A DNA stretch of 64,000 bases from Rhodamnia argentea (lineage: Eukaryota; Streptophyta; Magnoliopsida; Myrtales; Myrtaceae): the NCBI RefSeq assembly GCF_020921035.1, contig NC_063152.1, forward strand, positions 9,872,001-9,936,000. Direction: 5' to 3'. Shown piece after piece: positions 23,701-35,400 of the stretch (positions are counted from its first letter, which is position 1; every line of letters begins with the position of its first letter). A program made the translations under genes and the position numbers. A model generated the notes under the pieces. It was not told the origin of the DNA. It saw only the letters and a program-made list of their open reading frames with translations, and ran no database searches.

Positions 23701-26700
23701 TATTTGGAACAGAGAATTTGACGAGGGTCTTCTACAAAGAATTTCAGAAGTTGCATATGAAGATGACACAAGAGATATCCCTTCTCCTCCTGACGTGAGC
23801 AACTATTTAGTTTCTGAGGTTAGTTGTGATGGTCATCTCATAGGCTAAATACTATTCAAATACTGGTTGCGTAGCTCTGTCTTTTTGCACAATTTGCTCA
23901 CCACAATTGAAGCAAACTATTTCAGGATGACACTTCTGCCTTGAATGGAAATAAAGATCCACTTTCTTCGGACGGAATGGCAGGTGCTGAGGTCGAAAGA
24001 ACATTGAAGGTACATAATGTCTTTCATGAGGTTAACATGTAAAGTTGCATAGTATTTTTTGTTGCTTATTAGAGAGGATGTCATTAATGAGTGCCCCAGG
24101 GGCACCGGTTAAGCAACTACTCAAGGAAATTTTATAATATTCAACGTACTGGTTGCCCTCGTGGATGCACAATCAATGCAAGCTGAATTATTTGTAGTGA
24201 AGTACACTTAACAAGTGTCTGGGGGAACTCGATAGCAAGACCCGACTAATAATAAGAAAAAATAAATAAATTGGTGTTTCCCTGCTTGTGCTAGCTTATG
24301 TTACTTGATGAGTTTCAGGCTGAGAGCCAACTTTTTGATAGCTTGTGGGAGCAGATCATCTCAACGATTTCATATCAAAATGTGGATGCTTTTGTTTTCG
24401 TCTTTTATGTTCATAGATTATCTGCATTTGGATTTTTTAAGTTCAGCCTAGTGACATCAATGTTGTCATGCAGGATGTAATTCCAGCTTCAATCGTGTCT
24501 TCAGCAATTACTAATTTGGATCCAAGGATACTTGTGTCTCTTCAGAATGCACTTGCATCTTCCGCAAGCACAATACCTTTGTCGACATCTCAGACAACAG
24601 CTTCTGCCTTTCCCAATATGCAGTTTCCTGAAGCTACCTCATTAGTTAAAAAATTTGGCCAGGCTAGTCCTGCAGAGCAGAGCATGCAGAGTTCGCCTGC
24701 TAGGGAAGAGGGTGAGGTGCCAGAGTCGGAATTAGATCCTGACACCAGGAGGCGGCTGCTCATATTGCAACACGGGCAAGATAATAGGGATCAAGTTCCT
24801 GGCGATCCTCCATTTCCTGTGAGACCTCCAATTCAAGTATCTGCTCCAAGGGCGCAGTCACATGGAACCTGGTTTCCGGTGGAAGAAGAGATGAGTCCTA
24901 GGCGACTAACCAGATCAGTTCCGAAAGAATATCCATTAGATTCTGAAATGCATATTGACAAGCATCGACCTCATCATCCGTCCCTTTTTCCCAATGTGGA
25001 GAATTCCATTCCTCCTGAAAGAACTGTTCATGAAAGTCATAGATTGCCAAAAGAGGTGAATATGGAATATGATTTGGTTGGATGATTCAAATCTGCTAAG
25101 TAGAATTTAGTAGTGAAGGTTATGCATTTGACCTCCTTTTTTTTCAGGGACATGGTAGAGATGACAGACTAAAGCTAAACTATTCTTTTTCCACTTATCA
25201 TTCTATCTCTGGTGAGTTACAGCTTATTTCATGGGGTCCTTCATCGAAAACTATCTTGGACATAAAGTGGTGTTTTTCTAGTTTTTATAACATTGCTTAT
25301 GGAGTTTGGTGGGGCCTGTAACATTTGTCAAAGTTCTTGTGTGATATGAATGTTCTGTAAGACATTATTAACTTGTTCTTGCACGGGGTAGGAGCCGTGG
25401 TGTTGCGACCTTTTGACAGTGGTTAGGTCAATGCCCTGGTGATAATTTTACTAGTCTGCGTTTGCCAATGGTCCTAAAGATTTCAATTGTCAGTTTTTGT
25501 ATAACATGACAGAAATGTAGGAGTTTTGAATGTGAATATCATCTCCGTGGCTTACATACAACATGCCCAGTCAAGTGCGGCTCTTTGTGTTGCTATTTTG
25601 GTTTTTCTTGGATTAATATACTGTTATTATTTTTTATACAATATCAGTAGTTTTGTTATGTAGATTTATGTTCTCATTGCTGATTGACTTGAAGGTGAGG
25701 AAAATTCTTTGAGTCGCACATCAACAACTGGTCGAGATTTCGACTCTGAATCGGGGCGACCCATACCAACTAGAGAAGCTCCAGCTGTTGTTTTACAGGA
25801 AATTGCAATGAAGTGTGGAGCAAAGGTAATTAGAAAATTCTTTATTGTTGAGGTTAAATTGTAATTCGCTTTTCTGTAGTCCTTGATCTATTAAAATTTC
25901 ATTTGTTCATTTGAACAAAAATTTGCAGGTGGAGTTCAGACAGGCTTTGCTTCCAAGCATGGATCTGCAGTTTTCTATAGAGGTACTTCATCACTAGGAA
26001 TGGTGCTTGAGAATATTTACTTCTACTCTCCACGTTTCTCACCTCATTGGATTTACAACTGAATTATCTACATTGTGTATAAGTCCCTCAGCCATAACAT
26101 GCTTAGTTAAGTATATTTAAGCACACGCTACTTATGAAAAAATGTATATTTAAGAACACTCTACAAATTGATTTCTTTTGTAGGCTTGGTTTGCGGGAGA
26201 GCAGGTTGGCAAAGGGATTGGTAGAACAAGAAGAGAAGCCCAACACGAGGCTGCTGAAGGTTCACTGAGGCATTTGGCTGGTGAGATGCTCTATTTCAGC
26301 GTCTTGTTTACTGCCCTGTCTGGGATCTCTTTGACTGATTAATCTCGATGGTTATTAGAAATGGTATTATAAGAAATATGTCGGTAGTCATTGAGAAACA
26401 AGGTGTTCTCTAGTATATCTCATTGATTTTCTGTCAGATGTAAGCATCTTTGAATGTCGTTGACATGACTTACAGAGGTCGGATACTTAGAAACAACCTA
26501 AAATGAAGTTCTACCTCCTGGTTTATCTTGCAGATTGACAATTGGAATTCTTGGTAAAATGAGATTACCATTACTTGTTTAATTAAGCATTTTTTAATAT
26601 TTTTACTGCTATAATATGATATTGGACAATTCTATTGAATTGTATGAGATTAGCTGAATTATATTACTCAGCATGTCATAATGAAGTTGACTACTGTAAC

Positions 26701-29463
26701 TGACATCCAACATGTGTTTGCCTGTAAAAACGCATGCAGAATAATTTACCATCATTTTAGTAGGTCAGTGTCATAAATTGAATTGTAAGGTGAGGTGGGA
26801 TAGTTCTATTTTTATGTGTTTTTACTGGCCGGAATTTTTGTTTATTATGTTATTTTTTGGGGCGGGGGAAGAGAAGGGATAAACATGGCCAGAAAACGTC
26901 AAGGTTATGATATCTGCCAAATGTAATCCTTAGTGCATGATGGACTATGTATATCTGCTAGGAGAAATTGCTGAAAATTTTCAGGCATGAATGGGCTGTT
27001 CTTTGTGTTACTAATGTCAGAAAGAAGGTTCTTTTGGTTCCCTATAGGATCAGCCTTCATTTTACTCCTCGATCCTTATTTTCATCCTTTTTGGTGGGAA
27101 GTTAGTTGGAGATTTCCATAAATCCTTATATCCTTTTACATAGTACATAAATTGGTAGCTGCTTGAAAAACCATCTTTTTCATGAATCTAGGTACTACAG
27201 TATTGTTTAAGCTGTAATCCGGAGTTCTGCAGTGCCAGTTTCAGTTGGCGACGAAATAGTTTAGGGTCTAGCTTTATTTTGGGCCAAAGTGTCAAAAGAT
27301 CAGAATGTGGAAGTTTGCTGCTCCTCTACTATGCATCTAAAAAAGAAAAAATATTCCTCTACCGTGTGTCACCTACTAGATGAAGAAGTTAGTGATTGCT
27401 TCGTCATTTATGCTCAACTTTAATGCAGTAGGAGCATTGATATGTTCTAGGACTTGTTTGGACCCCAGAGTGTCTGGCATGTTCCCTTCATTTTTTGTTG
27501 TTATGCTTATAGATAACTGCTGAATAAACAGGCCCGAGGAAAATGCATGATAACTAAGATGTTTATGCCTTTTCTATGAAACACACTGTAAATGTTGAAT
27601 AAAAAACTAATTATGAACAATTGCTCTTGAAATCTTGAGGTTATTTTTTGCAGAACCATCAGAAAAAACTCAGTATGTCTGGCTTCTTTGGAGCTTGAGT
27701 GTGTTGAACTTTTTTAATTTCCATCTCCTTGAGTTTTTCAAGTAAAGTACTATTGGTCTAGCATTTCCTGGGAAAATTCATAGTTCTTAGCATTTTTCAC
27801 AACTACTATGTCGTGGATGGAAATACTAAGAATTGATTTTCTATGCAGTTTATTGACTTTTTACAATATTATTTTGCAGATATGTACATGATGAAGCGGG
27901 CAAAGTCCGATCCTGCTTCCAGACAAGCAGATGGAAATCGGCTATCACCAGCAAGTGAGAATGGATATTTCGGCAGTGTTTACTCTTTTGGGAATCAGCC
28001 GTTGCCCAAAGAGGATCCTGTTCCTTATGCTACTACAGTCGAGCCATCAAGATTTCCAGACCCGAGATTTGAGGGCCCCAAAAATTCAATGGGCTCTGTT
28101 TCCGCCCTTAAAGAATTGGTGAGAAATTCAGTAACCTGTTCAATCTTTTCGTCTATAAATCAAAGCATGATTTGCGTGTCCACTTAACAAGAACCATTCC
28201 TTTTCCTTTTGGTAATCAGTGCATGATGGAGGGTCTTGGTGTGGTCTTCCAAGCGCCACCACATCTGACAACAAATGCCATGCAGAATAAGGAGGTTCAT
28301 GTGGAGGTTGAGCAAATGCAATTTTGATACTCTGACATCCTAACTTTGTGAAATTTAGAGCATTGATTTACTTCTTCATGTTGAATTCCTTGTTAACTAA
28401 AAGTCAATAGAGTAATAAAAGCCCGGTTTTAGTGAATCAGACTCTTGACTCGAGGAAATTCATTTCTGACACTTTGAACTATATTATTATTTGATTGGCT
28501 TCATTGTGGTCGTCTTGAGGAGAATGTGTCTCATTTTTCAAGGCCTTTTTCAAGAACTGTATGATTTTCTGGAACCAGAAAGACCTATGGGATCGTTTTG
28601 TGACGCATCCTTGGTTCTATTGGTGAACGACTAATATTCTTTTCTCCTCTATTGTCAACTTTCAGGTCAAAATCGAGGGGCAGGTTTTGGGGACGGGAAT
28701 TGGCTTGACATGGGATGAAGCTGAGATACAAGTAACTTCTTCCTACAGAGTTCAATATATTTGACAATATTATTTCAAGCATAGGAGATGCAGATTATCT
28801 TTTCCAGGCTCTCTGAAGCACTCTTATCTCTTTTCTTAGGCTGCTGAGAGGGCTCTTGGATCGTTAAGGCCAATGCTCGGTCAATTAACTCCAAAACGTC
28901 CTGGCTCCCCCAGGTCAGTGATTTCACATGTGGCCAATCTTAACCAGAATTTTGTCTTACCTTTTGAAAAAACGAATAAAGCCAATGCTAATTTAGTAAA
29001 GGGTAGATTGCCCTATCTGGTGCTTTAGAACTTCTGATCTGCGATGCTTGCTTGGAAACTTATTGCTATCCCCGCAAGAATGAACTGCAGTTTTTCTCTT
29101 AAGTTCCCTACCACCCTTCTTTTGGCCATCTCTTCCCCCCGTATTTTTATTGGTACACTTTTTAGGCACTTAATTTTGCGTGATTAACAAAATTAAAACA
29201 AGGGAGCTGTGGTGTCTCTCTCTTTCTCTACGAGTGATTGGTATTAAATGCTCTTGGTGTTTAAAGTTTTGTCTAAACATGGGTTTCTTGCCATCTAACT
29301 AATTTCTCCTCTGTTTATCAAAATGAATGTCACTAATTCGATGTTGTTGAAAAGATTGTTGCAAGGGATACCGAGTAAACGACTCAAGTCGGACTTCCCG
29401 AGAGTTTTGCCACGGATGCCCTCTTCAGCCAGATACCCCAAGAATGCCCCTGCTGTTCCCTAG
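20767..29463 (+). CDS. CPL1: CPL1/FIERY2-type RNA polymerase II CTD phosphatase
   Basis: A nuclear FCP1-type Ser5 CTD phosphatase; in Arabidopsis it acts in stress signalling and miRNA processing with HYL1/SERRATE. Exons: 20767-21084, 22114-22590, 22830-23040, 23243-23400, 23535-23605, 23713-23818, 23926-24009, 24474-25055, 25148-25211, 25695-25825, 25929-25982, 26184-26280, 27880-28118, 28220-28306, 28666-28731, 28840-28913 and 29355-29463. Phases close to 975 residues, against about 967 in Arabidopsis. The catalytic DLDET motif is at 161-165. The phosphatase core has [40 protein letters not shown] and [11 protein letters not shown] Ser/Pro linker holds [20 protein letters not shown]. Two dsRNA-binding domains follow, at about 723-785 ([11 protein letters not shown]..) and 858-938. 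The C-terminus has [10 protein letters not shown], a basic localisation-like stretch. No in-frame ATG lies upstream of 20767. Confidence 0.97.
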
Positions 29464-30585
29464 CAGTTTGAGTCAGAAGTTCATTTTTCTTGCTCTTTAT
29501 CCAGGCCTTTCTCGGTTGTCATGTGGAGTAGTCCGAGATACTGAATCGCAGGGTCATGTTTCGTATCGACAACTAACAATATGTCCGGGCAAAAATGTTC
29601 CATGTTGATCTGACGACTTTGAGGGCGTTCATTTTCAGAAGAGTAGATCGAACCTGAGACTGCCTCACGACTCGAGCCATCATTTTGTCGGCAGGATTCT
29701 GGTCTCTGGTGTAAATCAATTACTTTGTTGCGCTGTGCGCCTTTACTACACAAGGCAAACCCACGAAATTGTGCACGGCTCAACAAGCTGCTGCGGATCG
29801 AAAGCTGCTTCCGCTCGATGGCTCAGGGTGGCTCGAGGATGTTACCAGCTAACTGATAGCGTTAACTGTGCTTCCATTAACTGTTTTCCTTTTTTTTGTC
29901 CAGCTCAGTGGCCCGTGAGATACGGAGATTATGGTAATTGTAGAGCTGCCATTCGGCACAGCAATGTAACAATTCGGTGTATCGTGGTTGATTCTTTGAG
30001 CAATGAAATCTGTACAATTTGATTGCTTGAGGGTTGTGTGCACCCTGCTGACGTTTCTCTGTTCTCCGTAGCCGATGGAGAACACACTTGAGACGCACAA
30101 TCTTGCAGGAAATGTAGATTTTCTTATACTCAGTATGGTAAAATATGAAGCAATGCTCATCCGTGGAGTGGAAAGTTCAATCGAAAGTTTAATCCTACGA
30201 CACCGACAGTGGCTGCACTTTTTGGCGCCATAATTTTCCATACGATCATTGAAGCATAAAAAACTTTTAGAAATTTAGGCGGCATAAATTTATTATTAAA
30301 TCATATGATAGAAAATTGCTGATGAAATTTAAGTGATTCTATAAAGTTATGTTACGTCGCTTAAATAATTGCTTGAAAACTTATGATACCAAAGTAAGCG
30401 CTCGAAAGTTATGATCTCGTATGAGTTTGGAAAAGCCATTCCCATCTCGATTCACTTAAATCCAATCAATTATACGTGTGTAGATGTATACATATATCAA
30501 ATTAATCACATTATTGATCCAATTAAGTATTTTTAGGCTCGACCCTAATTTGCCAAAATAGCCTTTCACCCCATTTGCCGGACCT
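29464..30585. other. CPL1 3' flank, no separate gene seen
   Basis: The first few hundred bases are probably CPL1 3' UTR. Open frames on either strand (29735-30022, 29849-30241) overlap one another and resemble no family. After about 30250 the DNA becomes AT-rich. Confidence 0.45.
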
Positions 30586-32200
30586 AAGGGTGAGCAAATC
30601 GGATCATCCAAATCGGGAACAACCAAAAATAGTGGTCCGGTTTCTGGTTCTAGATGAGTTCGGTCCCGTTCTTGGTTCTTAATATTGGAACCGACAATCG
30701 GGCGGTCCGGTTCCCTATTTCGGGGACATAGGACCGGACCGGTCGATTTTTTTTTTAAAAATAATCGTAATGTTTATTATTTAGGGTTTGCTTCTTTCTT
30801 TTGTACTTCGCAGCTCCCCGCCTCTTCGGTCTTCACGTCTCTCGCAATTCACAGCAGCGCTAGTCTACACCACCCCCGCTTAACCCCAGAACCCCTTTCG
30901 GAGGTCACACAACCCAATCGAGGGTGTCGCATGGCCATATCTCACGAGACCCTCGCTTCAAAAATAAATTTTCTTTCAAGTTTTTGAGATTCTTGGCTGC
31001 AATGGGATTTGAGAGTCACATGGACTTGTAGCTTTTGAGGCCATTGAGCATGTCGTGAAAAATGAATATGCTAGAGAGATTTACTAATTTGAGACTCGAA
31101 TATAAACTCAAAAATGTTATTGGGGAAAATTTCAAAAAAAGGCCTCAAGTCTTCTTATTTTCTCAAATAATGGCTCTAAGTGAATCTTGTTTCAAATAAG
31201 GGTCCGAAGTGCCCTCATTTATTCAAATAAAGATCCGAAGTGAACGTTATTTCAAATAAAAGCTCGAAATAACTATGAAATTTCAAAAAAGGCATAATTT
31301 TAAAGGCATTTCGGTCTTTTTCTATATTTAATATTTTCTTTTTATTAAAATTTTCTTTTTTCTGTTTCTTTAAAATTTAACAAAAAAATTATAAAAACAA
31401 AAAAGTTTATAGAGGTCGAAGGGTAGCTTCCTGCCTTTAGCCGTTGTCCCATCGCCGGGAGGGGGGGACAGCGAAGGCGGGCGGGGTCGCCGGCTCCTCA
31501 ACGAGGGTCGGCCGGCCATCTCCCGGATTTGGGTAGGGGGTCGCCGGCCCCCGCCTTAGTCAAGGTGTAGGGCCGTTGACCCCCGCCCGGTTCTGGGCGG
31601 GGTCTTCAATTCCGGCTCCAGTTATCGGCCCTTGCTTAGATCCGAGAGAGGGCCAGAGGCCCTCACCTCTTGTCGGCAAGGTCGGCGGCCCTCGCGTAGG
31701 CGCCGACAACCCCACCGGCGGCTATAGGCGAGAGGCGCCCCCCCCTCCCCCTTTTGGTGTCGTTGTTTTTACTCTTTTTTTTTTCATTTTTAAAAACCAA
31801 AAAAAAGGGAAAATATACAAAAAATAAATAAATCAATCAAAATGAGAAATGACGAAAATGCCTTTTAGATCAAGCCCTTTTTTTTTTTTTTTAAACTTTG
31901 TGGCCACTTCAGGCTCTTATTTGAAATATATTATTCACTTTCAGGTCCTTATTTGAAACAAAATTCACTTAGGGCTCTTGTTTGAAAAAACAAGAGAATT
32001 TCAAGCTCTTTTTTAAAAATTTCCCATGTTATTGGTTTCTTGGAACCGACCCAGAACCAGACCGGACCCCAATCCGGTTCCCGATTTCGAGTGACCAGTC
32101 CGTTCCCCAATTTCAGAAAATGGGAGTCTGGACCACCGGTCTGGTTTTCGATTTTCGAAGAGAACCAGACCGGATCGGGAAGTGATTACCCCTGATCTGG
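30586..32200. mobile_element. Large hAT-like non-autonomous element with CGGTTC-rich ends
   Basis: The left end reads AGGGTGAGCAAATCGGATC, followed by GGTCCGGTTTCTGGTTC. The right end, on the reverse strand, reads AGGGGTAATCACTTCCCGAT, followed by CCGGTCTGGTTC. The two ends are imperfect inverted repeats of about 150 bp. No transposase frame is visible. An FB1 fold-back element is nested inside. Positions 30790-31110 hold unrelated, possibly captured, sequence. No clear 8-bp target duplication was found. Confidence 0.55.
31125..32035. mobile_element. Fold-back element FB1, copy 3 (nested)
   Basis: The left arm has serial CAAATAAGGGTCCGAAGTGC-type units (31160-31275). The GC-rich core (31430-31745) has CGGCCCTCGCGTAGGCGCCG-like words. 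The right arm has the inverse units (CAGGTCCTTATTTGAAAC). This is the most symmetrical of the three copies and is nested in the hAT-like element. Confidence 0.65.
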
Positions 32201-32404
32201 CTACTGCACTACGGCGGCGTTTTCACGCCGATTGAAAAAAAGAATAAAGGAAAAAATCAAAATAAAATTTGCTGACCGAAAGAGAAGAAGGAGAACATAA
32301 AAAGGAAGCGGAGAAGCGCGAGATCACAAAAAAAGGCAGTCGCGCGGTCTCATTCCGATCTCACATCCGCTCTCGATCTCGAATCCAAGTCAATCGAAAT
32401 CCCC

Positions 32405-35400
32405 ATGTCGACTGCGTTTGACACGTTCGGCATCGACGGCGACGAGGCGCACGCCGCCCCGAACCCGCAGTTCGAGGACCACGACAGCAGCTTCTCCGCC
32501 TACGGCAGCTACTCCGGCTTCCCCTCCGCCGACGGAGAGGTCGCCGTCGACCGATCGCCGGAGATCTTCGGGTTCGAGGACCCGAGCTCCGGGTACACGC
32601 AGTCACCCTACGACTCGGTCCACGTGGAGAACGGGAACGGGAACGGGAACGGGAACGGGAACGTCTTCGAGAGCGATGACGGAGTCTTCGCGTCGGACGG
32701 GCCGGTTCTGCCTCCGCCGAGCGAGATGCAGGAGGAAGGGTTTGCTCTGCGCGAGTGGCGGCGGTGAGGGCTTTTTAGTCCGTTGATTTGGATTGGATTC
32801 GGTTTGGTCTTGTGCTTTGATTTGGTTAGATCTGGAGTTAAGTGTGCTGTTTGATGCTTAGATCTAGGCTCGTTTGCTCGGGTTTGAATTCCTATTGCGT
32901 ACAAATTATGGTGAAATGGGCTTGCTGAGCTGCGGCTTGAGCGATAGTTGAAGTGGACCTGGTGCCGATCTTGATTCAGAAAATCATGCTTGAGTTTGTT
33001 TGTTTTATTTTGTCATTAGATATCTGGTAATCAATGCCTCAGTTGCTCGTTTGAATTGCTAGTTAGTTAAGATCTGATTCTCAGTTCACTTTTTTGTTGG
33101 ACACTTTAATTTTAACTCATACGTTCTATTTAGGCTCGAGTGATAGGGTAATTATGCACTTAGGCTTCGGATAGAGGTCCTCTTGTGCAATTTTTTCAAA
33201 ATCATAGTAGATGATTCTTGATCTAGCATTTGACCCGGGAACTTTGGAAGGTTTAGATGTTCTTGGATCTACATTTAGATCTGAAATGGAAGCTACCTTT
33301 CAACTGGGACTAGCATATCTAGAAACAATTAATCAATAACCACTGGTGATGGGGCTCACATTATTGTTCATTTCTGTTGTAACAGTAATTTAGCAAAATG
33401 ATTTGCTAGTGTAGAGCTGAAAAGATTATAGTAGAATGATGCTGATCGACCTTCTATCTAAATCCTTTTGTTGTGTTATGGGGAATGATTTCCTTTAGAA
33501 TTCCATTACAGACGAGCTCAATGAGCTGTAAATTGCTTTTGCAATATTTCTTCAATCTAGTTAGACATATCTTAATTGTTGCCGGTGACTAGAAATCCTA
33601 ACGTTCTTCTGTGGATATCAAGAACTTCATTTACTTTGCTTCATTATGATTAGTAAGCCTCTTCATGAAAAACCATAGAGTGTCCACTGTATTTGAGTGA
33701 CCTCAGCCCATGACCGATAGTTTCACGGTGAAATTTTACTACTACGTATCTTTGCAGGTTATTGTCATGGCAGCATATGCATAAGTCCCACTGATGCAAA
33801 GCATAGAGTTGTTAGCATGAAGTGCTGAATAGGAAAAAGGAACCTAAAAGACACAACTGTCTCTTACCAAGATAACCGGCTTCTCTAGGGAAACAATCAA
33901 GCTATATTTAGTTGACATAGGAAGATGCCAATTCTCATTTTAAACTCAATCATGGGTTGATTTCCCATTCTTGGTGAGCTCAAAAGAATAATCTACACAC
34001 TCAAGCACAAGTGACCCCATTCAAATTGAGCAATTAATCATAATTGATCTCTAGAGAAATCTCCAGTTTTCCTATTGTATGCAGATAAAAGAATAAACAT
34101 AGATTCTGTTCTAGCTCCTGACCACGATATAGTAAAGAAGATGCATTTCAAACTATGCCCCAATTGACTGTCTACAGGATCCATATAAATCAATGCAGTT
34201 GAACTTAACTTGCTTGATGGTCAATAACTGTGACCAGAGTCTGCAGCTTCATCCATAGAAAGTGAGAGGGAATGAGAAGCTAAGAATTGTGAAGAGTACT
34301 AGCGTAAATTAGCAGAGTTGACACTGTTTTCCCGTTGAACTTAACTTGGCTTTATGGTCAAGAACTCAAGCTTGACTGGGCTTAATTTTTTAGCTTGAGC
34401 TCAAATCTATTAAATACCATGCTCAAGCTCAATGGTTGACTTGGTCATTATAAGTAAATTTTGACACAAAATTCAGTTAAGCTCAGGCTAAGCTCAAACT
34501 GAAGCTTGTACTAGTCTAAAATCTATATCTCCGTTTTCATATTTATCATTCCTGTGTAAAATCAATATCAAAGCTTAAGTGTTTAATTAGACTTGGAGTA
34601 AAGTACTTTCAAGTTTAAGAGTGCTCCGATCAGATACTCACTGGACTCGAGTTCAAAGGGAGTTGATTCAAGATTGAGTATTAAGTTCGTTCAATTCAAT
34701 AGGTGACAAGTAGCTTAACTTTGCCCAAGTGTATCAACTAAGGGTTTATTTGAAGTTTTAAGGTGAAAGCCCAATTTAATTTCTAGCTCCTTGAGTTATT
34801 CTTAAATGGCTCTTTTGTTTTGTCCAAGTAGTTAGTCTTCCATTCTTATTTTGTAAACTGGAGTTTGGTTCCTAAAGTAGTTTCAAGATTGCTCTGAAAC
34901 TTCACACTGAATGTTGGATCTTGACTTGGTGTAATAGTTGCTGACATGGGTGGCCCCATGTAATTGGATTATTTCGTGTACATACTCTTGCATACTTCTT
35001 GAAAGAGTGGTCCTCTCTTACCATTAGAAAATGAGTTGACTTATTTAAGTGGTCCATTATTACCTCCGTAGATTCATAGTTCATTGGCATCATCAGTAAG
35101 CTTTGCACAAAAACCCAAATATGCGCAATATGGTTTTTTATGATGGTAGCTGTGGTAGGATGTTCTGATTGTAACAGACTTCCGGTACATCTTATTATTT
35201 CGTATGACTGCCTTACACTCTATCTAGATACATGATGCATACAGTGTGTAAATTTTGACTGCTTGATGTTTATATTAAAGATGCATATATTTAGTGAGTA
35301 TTAGTTCTTGTATGTGATGAATTATGTGATGTGTGGAAAATTTTTTAGTTATACAAATTCTGCTATAGTTATTAAGCACTATATATATTTATTTATTTTT

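Noticed and set aside
29735..30241. Overlapping frames on both strands after CPL1
   Set aside because: They lie in the probable 3' UTR, overlap each other and show no family motif.
32418..32786. 122-codon frame overlapping clathrin light chain exon 1
   Set aside because: Out-of-frame shadow in GC-rich codons; Arg/Thr/Ser-rich and unlike any family, while the other frame matches clathrin light chain.
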